Below, piece by piece: positions 1 to 7,300 of a DNA stretch of 10,727 nt. The first letter of the stretch is position 1; every line of letters starts with the position of its first letter. The DNA comes from Methanobacteriota archaeon. Lineage in GTDB: Archaea; Thermoplasmatota; Poseidoniia; Poseidoniales; Thalassarchaeaceae. The stretch spans positions 1 through 10,727 of the forward strand of contig PCAI01000032.1 of assembly GCA_002731195.1 (NCBI GenBank). Direction: 5' to 3'. The notes beneath the pieces are model-generated. The model had not been told where the DNA came from, ran no database searches, and saw only the letters and a program-made list of their open reading frames with translations. The position numbers were made by a program, and so were the translations under genes.

Positions 1-479
1 CCATTTCCATCACCATCTTCGTAATCTGGATCATATGCATCTGGAATACCGTCACCATCAGAATCTGTAGCAGAACCATCATTAGGATCATTTGGGAATG
101 GGTCATCTGCATCATTAGTTCCATCACCGTCAGTATCAGCTGAGTTTGGATTTGTACCTGCAGCATATTCTTCTGCATTAGTAAGTCCATCTCCATCTGG
201 ATCGGCACTAGAGTCAGTTCCTGAGTTTGGATTTAAACCGTAACCAACTTCCCATCCATCTGGCATTCCATCATTATCTGTATCTGGATTATTCATGTCT
301 GTTCCAGCATCTTGCTCTTCAGCATTGGTAAGTCCATCGCCATCCCAATCTGCTCCACCGTCAGATGGATCTAAAGGGTCTGATCCATCAGCACTAACGC
401 CAACTGAACCTGCCATTGTTACTAAGAGAAATGCTATTAACATACTCGTATTCTTTGTAATATTCATTTTATTTTTCAT
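1..479 (-). CDS. Secreted protein with thrombospondin type 3 (calcium-binding) repeats, 3' end outside the window
   Basis: This open frame runs off the left edge, so only the first 159 codons are visible. Residues 1-30 look like a signal peptide: a Lys-containing start, a hydrophobic core (LIAFLLVTMAG) and a small-residue stretch ending in SA. Five acidic loops of the form DxDxDGxxxxxE/D follow at about residues 44-55, 66-77, 93-104, 115-126 and 139-150, for example DWDGDGLTNAEE and DSDGDGIPDAYD. These match thrombospondin type 3 repeats, which bind calcium and act as rigid spacers in extracellular proteins. The ATG at 479 is favoured because GGAAGTGA lies 4 bases upstream and an in-frame TAA lies 21 bases upstream. 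Such repeats usually precede or separate other domains, and those would lie beyond the window, so the function of the whole protein is unknown. It is preceded by 286 bases without a gene and probably has its own promoter. Confidence 0.9.
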   Translation of the reverse strand, partial: MKNKMNITKNTSMLIAFLLVTMAGSVGVSADGSDPLDPSDGGADWDGDGLTNAEEQDAGTDMNNPDTDNDGMPDGWEVGYGLNPNSGTDSSADPDGDGLTNAEEYAAGTNPNSADTDGDGTNDADDPFPNDPNDGSATDSDGDGIPDAYDPDYEDGDGN

Positions 480-483
480 TTTT

Positions 484-491
484 TCACTTCC
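484..491 (-). promoter_or_regulatory. Ribosome binding site of the secreted repeat protein
   Basis: Read on the minus strand the sequence is GGAAGTGA, one base away from the full Shine-Dalgarno match GGAGGTGA, with 4 bases before the ATG at 479. It supports that start over the second in-frame ATG at codon 5. Confidence 0.65.
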
Positions 492-547
492 AATTATTTA
501 TTTTTTTAAAACCGCTTTTAATCTCTAAATCTACCGATATGTAATTT

Positions 548-559
548 AATAATATAGAA
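548..559 (-). promoter_or_regulatory. Candidate archaeal TATA-type promoter element for the secreted repeat protein
   Basis: On the minus strand this stretch reads TTCTATATTATT. If it is a TATA box, transcription would begin about 25 bases downstream, near position 525, leaving a leader of roughly 45 bases that contains the Shine-Dalgarno site. The whole region is AT-rich and several other T/A runs are nearby, so this is only a plausible candidate. Confidence 0.2.
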
Positions 560-709
560 CATTGTAGATTTTTTTTATGTAAAAGGAGGGAGATTTGAAA
601 TACAAAAATATCTAAATAACGCTATACTGCGCTAAATATTATTTATTATTCAGTATTTTCTTTTTTATTTTTCTCCTCCATTTAAACATTGCAATCTCGC
701 GGCTTTCAT

Positions 710-728
710 AGGGAACCCTCCGTTCCCT
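710..728. repeat. Inverted repeat, possible RNA hairpin downstream of the zinc-site membrane protein gene
   Basis: AGGGAAC at 710-716 and GTTCCCT at 722-728 are perfect reverse complements with a 5-base loop, giving a 7-bp stem. It lies about 40 bases past the stop of the gene ending at 766, where a 3'-end structure would be expected. No T tract follows on the minus strand, so it is not a standard intrinsic terminator. It might stabilise a transcript end or be chance. Confidence 0.4.
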
Positions 729-742
729 CTAGAGTTACAGAG

Positions 743-759
743 TAATATAGACTATATTA
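743..759. repeat. 17-bp AT-rich palindrome
   Basis: TAATATAG (743-750) and CTATATTA (752-759) are perfect reverse complements around a single central A. It sits 6 bases past the stop codon of the upstream gene and 14 bases from the neighbouring hairpin. Such a site can be a dimeric regulator operator or a weak RNA stem. In AT-rich DNA a chance origin cannot be excluded. Confidence 0.35.
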
Positions 760-765
760 AATATA

Positions 766-1128
766 CTAAGGAGTTAATTTTAGTAGATTGGCCTTAAATC
801 TTGCAGTTCCAAGGAAATGGATCACAGGAGCAAGGAGTGTTACAATGACTAATGATACTAAAAATATAATTGACCAGATGCCTAAGCCATTACCAAAAGA
901 AAAATATAATGACCAACCTAATATTACTAATACCCATGGAGCATATCTACGAGAAAATAATGACATTCTAGCATTAACTAATTCATCAGAATATAATTGA
1001 GGTACTTCTTCAGAGTCAATCATTCCTTGCTCTACTGCACATCGAACACATGTCAAATAACGTGGCCCATTACCAGCTATAAATTGGCTTTGAGGATAAT
1101 GTTGCTTACAAATTCTACAAGACGGCAT
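766..1128 (-). CDS. Small membrane protein with an N-terminal four-cysteine (zinc-ribbon-like) motif
   Basis: The 120-residue product begins with two CxxC pairs, C4-C7 and C27-C30, spaced as in small zinc-ribbon or rubredoxin-like knuckles that hold one zinc or iron ion. A short polar linker (about 31-63) is followed by two hydrophobic helices at about 64-83 and 86-106, and the protein ends in a basic segment (RFKANLLK). The likely form is a membrane-anchored metal-binding domain; with two helices both ends would be on the same side, probably the cytoplasm. I recognise no named family. The ATG is secured because an in-frame TAG lies 9 bases upstream and any later start would remove the cysteines. 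There is no clear Shine-Dalgarno sequence. GATAAAGTAT lies 23-32 bases upstream and could be a TATA box for a leaderless transcript, but the gene also follows the Pab fusion by only 55 bases and may be read from it. Confidence 0.8.
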   Translation of the reverse strand: MPSCRICKQHYPQSQFIAGNGPRYLTCVRCAVEQGMIDSEEVPQLYSDELVNARMSLFSRRYAPWVLVILGWSLYFSFGNGLGIWSIIFLVSLVIVTLLAPVIHFLGTARFKANLLKLTP

Positions 1129-1183
1129 GTACTTCTATACCTAACCAAGCATACTTTATCCTTCAACGCTACGGTTCTTTAAT

Positions 1184-3484
1184 CTAATTTTCAATATAAA
1201 TTTTGGAAATGTTGATTGGTTTCTTATTGATGAAGTTTTGTAAAATTTTGTTTCCCAATGGACTACCTACTGATTCAGGATGAAATTGGATGCCAAAAAC
1301 TGGTAAAATTGGATGTCTGAGGCCCATAATAAGATTATTCGACTCTTCCCAACAAGTTTCGATCAATAAATCGTTATTCGAAGATAATATCAAACTATTA
1401 TATCTCATTAAAGTTAGTGGGTTGGGTAAATTCTGATATAATCCCTTTCCATCATGTATTATTTCAGAGGGTTTGCCATGTACTGCTCCAAGCGGTGATT
1501 CAAGTAATTCCCACCCAGCTGCTAAACCTATTGCTTGATGTCCTAAGCATAAACCAAGCAAGGAAATATGTAAATTATTATTATTTTTCAATTTACCCTC
1601 AAGTGCCATACGGGATAAATGCATAGAAATTTCTGATTTATTTGGTTTTGAAGGACCTGGTCCGATAATAATATGAGAAGGGTTGTATATTTTGATCCAT
1701 TTTTTAATAATTCCATTGACGTTATCAATCCTATCTATTGGTCTGCCTTGTAGAATTCTGACATTTTTTCCCATATTAGAGATTGAATTAGCTATATTTT
1801 CAGTAAAAGAATCCAAATTATCAATTATTATTATTCTAGAAGATTCTTTACTCGTTTCTCCTCTAATTATTTTTCCATTATTTTTATATGTGAAATTTTT
1901 TCTTGGCCCTAATTTACTCAAAAGTCCAGATTTTTTAGGGATGGGGCTTATTTTCATATTTCTTTCAGGGAGATCTGTGCCACTGAAACCAGTTCTAAAT
2001 CCCCATGTTGCTTCTGTTATTGCAGCAGCTTTCCAACGAGACTCTTCAACTTCTTTTGATGGGATGGAATCATTGACTATTCCACCCCCTGCTTGTACTG
2101 TACCATACCAAGAATTTGGTCCAGAATGAGATTCTAGTGTTCTAATTAATATATTCCATTCTGATTTTCTATTATGGAAATTGATATGCCCAACAGAACC
2201 TGTCCATGCACCTCTAGGGTGTTGTTCTAATTCATTGATTGCCGCAATAGTTACTAATTTTGGACAGCCGGTAATTGAGCCTCCTGGGAATAAAGAGGCG
2301 AGGGCATCACCAACTGTCAATTCAGGTGCCAATTCTCCTTCTACACCGCTGACAAGATGTTGGACAGTAGAAAGTGCTTCTATACGCCAATTCGCCCAAT
2401 GAACAGTTCCTGGTTTACATATAGGAGTTAAGTCATTTCTTTCAAGATCCACCAACATAAGATGTTCGGCTAATTCTTTTTCGCTGGAAACCAATTCAAA
2501 TTTTAACTCTAAATCGGTTTCCTCATCTAAACCTCTAGCTCTTGTTCCTTTTATGGGACGAGTATTGACTATTTTTCCGTCTGTCTTAATTAATCTCTCA
2601 GGGCTGGCAGAAGAAACAGCCCATCCATGATCATGAACATAAAACCAAGCACCAAACGGTGAAGGGCTATTGTTAATCATACGTGAAAATGAATCCCATG
2701 GATGATCTGACATTTTGCCCTTCCATGTTCTACCATAATTAAGTTGATACAAATTGCCTTTAACGATTGCATCTTTTATTTGAGAGATTTTTCTAGCATG
2801 TTTGGCATCACTTTCACTATCTGGTACAATATTTTTTATTGGAGTTAAGGGGTATCGATGTTGGTTAATATTATCATCGAATGTCGCGTTTGACCAAGGA
2901 TGATCTTCTAAAGAAATGGAATGTAGTTGGTTTGTTTTTCTTTCATGTACCCACCATGCCTCAGTTCTCCACATTACTCCCAATAAACTACCCGATTTTG
3001 GTACATGCTTAAGAAATACTGAATTTGTCCATCTGGACATATCATAGCCCAATAAACCAGCAAAACCACCAGGGACAATTGGTAATTCATTTTCTGAATT
3101 ACACTTTATTTCATAATCTTTCATTATCCTCATTGCTTCTGATAGATCTTTTGCATAGGATTCTTTTATCGTAGACCATTGATTATTTTTTAGTTCTTGG
3201 ATGAGCATTTGTAATGGATTGGGTTTTTCTAGTAACACATTTCCATCAAGAGCAGAATTGTTTAATTGGTTATGGTTAGCATTTTCTGGTTCAAAAAACA
3301 ATATTCTCAGACTGTCTAGAGCTGGTAGAAAGGAATATTCGGATAAATCTGTTATTGGCCCTGATGAATGAAATAATAATTCATCCATGAGTGGTAATGA
3401 TGATTTTCTATTTGATAATAATATAGATATTAAAGGATTATTATCCTTATCAATTTTGAATATTCGATGTAAAATTTCAGACAT
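1184..3484 (-). CDS. pabBA: Fused aminodeoxychorismate synthase: PabB synthase domain followed by PabA glutaminase domain
   Basis: This 766-residue fusion converts chorismate and glutamine to 4-amino-4-deoxychorismate, the first step to p-aminobenzoate. The N-terminal half (about 1-495) is a chorismate-binding synthase with SASPERLI (292-299), PIKGT (310-314), the AEHLMLVDLERNDL block (339-352), FPGGSITGCPK (399-409) and QAGGGIV (464-470). Lys312 in PIKGT is the residue that in PabB forms the covalent intermediate; anthranilate synthases have PIAGT, so ADC synthase is preferred over TrpE. A basic, low-complexity linker (about 497-548) leads to a class I glutamine amidotransferase with DNLDSF (555-560), GPGP (608-611), GLCLGHQ (644-650; nucleophile Cys646) and FHPES (734-738; His735, Glu737), so the triad is intact. 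Synthase-first order is found in some TrpEG and PhzE proteins, whereas known plant, fungal and actinobacterial PabA-PabB fusions put the glutaminase first. The start at 3484 is preferred to a TTG at 3517, because it overlaps the pabC stop as TGATG behind GAGGGAG. Confidence 0.93.
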   Translation of the reverse strand: MSEILHRIFKIDKDNNPLISILLSNRKSSLPLMDELLFHSSGPITDLSEYSFLPALDSLRILFFEPENANHNQLNNSALDGNVLLEKPNPLQMLIQELKNNQWSTIKESYAKDLSEAMRIMKDYEIKCNSENELPIVPGGFAGLLGYDMSRWTNSVFLKHVPKSGSLLGVMWRTEAWWVHERKTNQLHSISLEDHPWSNATFDDNINQHRYPLTPIKNIVPDSESDAKHARKISQIKDAIVKGNLYQLNYGRTWKGKMSDHPWDSFSRMINNSPSPFGAWFYVHDHGWAVSSASPERLIKTDGKIVNTRPIKGTRARGLDEETDLELKFELVSSEKELAEHLMLVDLERNDLTPICKPGTVHWANWRIEALSTVQHLVSGVEGELAPELTVGDALASLFPGGSITGCPKLVTIAAINELEQHPRGAWTGSVGHINFHNRKSEWNILIRTLESHSGPNSWYGTVQAGGGIVNDSIPSKEVEESRWKAAAITEATWGFRTGFSGTDLPERNMKISPIPKKSGLLSKLGPRKNFTYKNNGKIIRGETSKESSRIIIIDNLDSFTENIANSISNMGKNVRILQGRPIDRIDNVNGIIKKWIKIYNPSHIIIGPGPSKPNKSEISMHLSRMALEGKLKNNNNLHISLLGLCLGHQAIGLAAGWELLESPLGAVHGKPSEIIHDGKGLYQNLPNPLTLMRYNSLILSSNNDLLIETCWEESNNLIMGLRHPILPVFGIQFHPESVGSPLGNKILQNFINKKPINISKIYIEN

Positions 3485-3496
3485 CAAAGCTCCCTC
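3482..3496 (-). promoter_or_regulatory. Ribosome binding site and TGATG coupling junction between pabC and pabBA
   Basis: On the minus strand GAGGGAG (3496-3490) is followed by 5 bases and the ATG at 3484-3482. That ATG shares its A with the TGA stop of pabC (3486-3484). This stop/start overlap indicates translational coupling and decides the start of the fused synthase. Confidence 0.8.
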
Positions 3497-4275
3497 AGGA
3501 AATCCCAATTTAACCAATCATTATTTAATTTATTGAGCCATACATCTCTTGCTATTTGATACAATTTGCCCTTTGGTTTTCCTATTAAAGTGCCATCTAT
3601 TGAACCGACTGAACAGACTCCCATGCCACTCCCCATGACAATAAGTTCAGTAGCCCTTGACAACATGTTGAGGTTTATTTTAGCACTTCTGATTGGTATT
3701 CCTAATTCCTCTATATCATTTCTTAATAGTTCTAATGTTACAGAATCTAGTGCACCATCAACATTACTTGGGTGATAAGCAACTCCATCAATATCCAACA
3801 TCAATGGAATACAATGATCACCATCTATTAGTAAATTATTTTTGAAAAGTAATGCTATGTCAGAATCATGGCTAAGCGCTTGTTCTCGAGCATTATTATA
3901 TGGTTGCCAGTCTCCATGTTTAGTTCCTAGTATAGGTAGTTCGAAATTGGGTAACATCATTGATATTGCCTTCAGGGGATCATCTTTCCAATCCTTATTT
4001 TCACGCATTTGTATAGATATGTTACCATTTTTCTCAACAATAATTTTAATTAAAAAAGGGATTTCTTTGTTTGTTCCGTTAGAAGGGTTGAAACTTGTTT
4101 GTTTTTCTAATTCACTAAGAACCATGCTTGGCAAATCATCAACAACTTCTATACCAAGAATTTGTGAATGTTTCAAAAGTCTATTAAAATGTAAATCTGG
4201 AGCTAAAAAAGACCTTTTGCCATCCCAAGCCATTGCAGTCCAGACTTCTGAAGATGGATTTGCAGAGGTGGACAT
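3484..4275 (-). CDS. pabC: Class IV PLP-dependent enzyme, probable 4-amino-4-deoxychorismate lyase (PabC)
   Basis: The 263-residue product is close to the usual length of class IV aminotransferase-fold enzymes (D-amino acid transaminase, IlvE, PabC). Lys119, in GTKHGDWQPYNNAR, aligns with the lysine that holds pyridoxal phosphate, and the next stretch ending in DSDIALLF (137-144) follows the family pattern around it. ATELIVMGSGMGVCSV (208-223) matches the conserved ADE-hydrophobic-T/S-GV-PV block near the cofactor phosphate. Other positions are unusual: the conserved Glu of the E-xxxx-N-hydrophobic motif appears to be Asp154 in DHCIPLML, and the Arg of the G-x-x-R motif appears to be Asp177 in GALD. 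As PabC it would split 4-amino-4-deoxychorismate into p-aminobenzoate and pyruvate. This role rests mainly on coupling to the synthase gene; an aminotransferase of this fold is the alternative. The start follows the giant gene's stop by 31 bases and has no strong Shine-Dalgarno site. Confidence 0.8.
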   Translation of the reverse strand: MSTSANPSSEVWTAMAWDGKRSFLAPDLHFNRLLKHSQILGIEVVDDLPSMVLSELEKQTSFNPSNGTNKEIPFLIKIIVEKNGNISIQMRENKDWKDDPLKAISMMLPNFELPILGTKHGDWQPYNNAREQALSHDSDIALLFKNNLLIDGDHCIPLMLDIDGVAYHPSNVDGALDSVTLELLRNDIEELGIPIRSAKINLNMLSRATELIVMGSGMGVCSVGSIDGTLIGKPKGKLYQIARDVWLNKLNNDWLNWDFLREL

Positions 4276-4306
4276 GTTTAACCCGAACAGGTATACCTTT
4301 CAATGT

Positions 4307-7300
4307 CTATTGGTCTTCTAGCATATCATCTAAAAATGTCGTATCGATTTCTTTTTTTGATAAATTATCAGCCATTTTATCTAAATCTTCAGAGTCTATT
4401 AAATCAGCCATTTTATCTAAATCTTCAGAGTCTATTAAATCAGCCATTTTATCTAAATCATTCATGGATTTTACAAAAGCATCCTTAGAATCAAGGAGTT
4501 CATCTTCTATTTCAGAAGAAATTATATTTGGACTAGAATTGGTATCTTCTATTTCATAATTATCAAATTTTGAAGTTTGTTCATTATCGTCTTCAAGTAC
4601 TGATTTTTCCATTGTAGATGTAATGATTGTATCTAGATCTTCATCTTTCTGAGTTAATTCATCTTCTAGATTTACTTCGATTGTTCCCATTTCCCATGGC
4701 TCTGGAGCTATCTTATCCTTTGGCTTTATTATTAAAACAGCGCCAATAAATATCAGAATTGAAGATAATAGTATTATAATAAAATTCATATTTCCTTCTA
4801 ATAATTGTTCCATCCATGATATACCTGATCCGTCATCAAGTAATCCTCCACCACCAGGAGTGTAGTCAGTCCATGGCTTAACCTCTAATGGATTTACACC
4901 TAATCTTTGTAACTCTCCATCTGAAGCAACTACTGCTATCCAATATGTAGCTGATTGTTCTATTTCAATACCATTAAACGAATTGAAAGATATAGTATTT
5001 GAAGTAATATTATTTGCTAAAAGAGAAGCATTTCTTGTATCTGAAAATGGCCCTAAACTGTAATAGGCACTATAAGAAACGACTTTTGCATCATTAGATA
5101 AGTCCCAAATAATTTCAATATTTGTACCTGCAAGATTCCAATATGATTGAACACCAGAAAGTATTGGCAAATGTGCACCTGGATCCAATATACTTTCATC
5201 AACTAAACTAATCATAGAAGTCGCTAAATCATCAAACCATGCATTTGAAGAAGAATCAACGGCGACGATAGTAACCCAAATTGGTAGAGATGTTCCGAGT
5301 GGTTGACCATCAGATAAGTATTGTAATAATATTGGCATCTGTACATCTCTATCAACGATTAATGCTGGTTGAATATTATTTACTTGTGTAAATGGATTAC
5401 CTGCAACTGCATAAATCCAATATTCTGCAACATCAGAAGATTCACTCTGCGCAAATTCTACAAACATTCCATCACCAGAATCAGGGCTTCGATCAGTAAG
5501 AATAGGCGAATCCATTCTATCCGGAGGGTAAATATCTCCTCTATTATCAATAGGAGTAACAATAACTACATGGTCCTCAAGATTTGATAAATATGCATTA
5601 CCTGCTAAATCATGTATTGTTATTGTCACATATAGGGGGATAGATGGTCTAATTTCATCAGAAGATAGTTCTGAAGGTTCATTCCCGTACAATGCTTTAT
5701 CTAACGTTACTTCCAGTTTTAATGAGTTTTCTATTTGCCTTTGATTTATTATCATTAATTCACAATTATATTCCTCACAATGTTGATTGATTTCAATTAA
5801 ATTACCAAGTGGATATTCCGATGCCCATACAGTATAATGACTGAAATCATCAGCTATGCTTCTGTTCCAGGATATATCTATTGCAGTTCCGTCATCTGAT
5901 GGGTGATCCCATGCTTGTAAACCAGAGACTTTTTCAGGAGCAGAGGCGGAAATTGAATCAGTATCAATATCACTGTAGGCTGTTGTAGTGACTACATTCA
6001 CTGGTTCAACGGCCATATTGCCCCAGTCATCCACAGCAACAACTCCAATCCAATATACAATTCCATTCTCCAATGTTGTCCCTCCTATTGAATCAATAAT
6101 TGTACTACCAGTAGAACAATCTGAGACATATGAAGCGGTAGGCCAACCATCCACGCTAGTAGGTGGTTGAAAACCTGAAGCTGGTAAGATATAAATGATG
6201 TAATAAGAACAATCTTCTTCAGCATTTGGAGACCATGAGACTCCTATTCTGCCTCCTTCATCACTTGCTATATCATATGCATTAACATCAGAAATCTGAG
6301 CAGGAGGAATACCATCATTTAGACCACCTGCAGTTACTACAGGGCCAAAGACGGTTGCATTTACTAAATCTGATTGTCCATTCTGGTCAACACAAACAAT
6401 TGCAAACCAATATGGGACATTCCCTTCTAATTCCAATACCGTACTGTTTCCACTTGCGAATGATAAATCAGAAGCGTTATTTAATGCTAAGGCATTAGTT
6501 ATTTCTTGCTTTACTGACCAAATTCTGGTCAGATAAGGATCTAGTTCTTTACAAGCAGACCATTCTGCGTTTACTACCCCTGGTATGCCTCCTGACAGAG
6601 GAGCTACTGAAAGCCATTCTGGAGGTTTTGGAACTTCATCGGTTGGAGTCGCATTACCTTCCCATGTCATCGGTTCTCCGAGTGAACCATCTTGATATTC
6701 TATAGAAATAGCAGCTCTATATTGTCTATCATCAGAAAGTGGTTTAACCATACCATCTTGGTTTGCTTCAGAAATTATTGCAGAAGTTTCAGACCAAAAT
6801 GATATTCTCTGATAAGTAGCGAAATTATCAAGATCTTCTTTCAAAGGAACCCAATCAGGATCATTTGTAGAGTCCCAAACATATAATCGATAGGCATACC
6901 AAGCAGAATCTTGAGCAGGCAACCATGAAGCTTCTAATATTCCCCCTCCATCATTTGGCCTATCTGTTAAATTAGTAATTGATGTAGGGGCCTCTAATCT
7001 ATTCCAATCGTAAGTTAATCTAATCATTAATTTACCATCTTGTGGAGATTGTAAACGTATTTGTAATTGTGATGAAGAGGAGCCCGGTGGCGTATTGAAA
7101 ATAGCAGATTGGAAATTAGTCTGAATACCTGAATTATAGTCTGTTAAGTTCCACGTACCAGAATAATTTAACGATTGAGATTGTGCCCATATCCAAGCAC
7201 CGCTTTGAGGTGCTGAGAATATCAATGGACTATTGTACATCGGTAATTCTCCCGGATCTACTTCAGAATCTGAAGAAGAACTGATGTTTATTGGGTTATT

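Larger units (their letters stand above)
480..765. other. Intergenic region, no supported gene
   Basis: These 286 bases separate the zinc-site membrane protein from the secreted repeat protein; both flanking genes are on the minus strand. The region holds the candidate promoter and ribosome binding site of the left gene, plus two small inverted repeats next to the end of the right gene (710-728 and 743-759). Purine-rich Shine-Dalgarno-like strings occur on both strands (GGAGGGAG near 584-591 on plus, GGAGGAG near 673-679 on minus), but the frames behind them close within about 17 codons. I see no tRNA or other RNA gene. Confidence 0.6.

Noticed and set aside
584..617. Plus-strand leader peptide behind GGAGGGAG (TTG start near 595)
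   Set aside because: The frame closes after six codons and there is no plus-strand gene downstream for it to control.
639..689. Micro-ORFs of 11-16 codons on the minus strand around GGAGGAG
   Set aside because: They are very short, Lys/Asn-rich as expected from AT-rich noncoding DNA, and nothing supports translation.
710..728. Intrinsic transcription terminator
   Set aside because: The stem is only 7 bp and no T run follows it on the minus strand, so it is listed only as an inverted repeat.
690..765. tRNA gene near the inverted repeats
   Set aside because: I find no T-loop GGTTCRA-type box and no fitting set of four arms.
1683..2129. Plus-strand open frames across the pab genes and the giant gene
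   Set aside because: They lie opposite strongly supported minus-strand genes with intact motifs, and their translations show no family features or start signals.
1184..3484. Anthranilate synthase TrpEG
   Set aside because: The domain order is TrpEG-like, but the synthase motif is PIKGT with the PabB lysine and not PIAGT. The gene is also coupled to a PabC-like gene and no trp genes are nearby.
4367..4459. CRISPR-like direct repeats
   Set aside because: The copies are directly adjacent with no spacers, and they are in frame within a coding region as a 12-residue peptide repeat.
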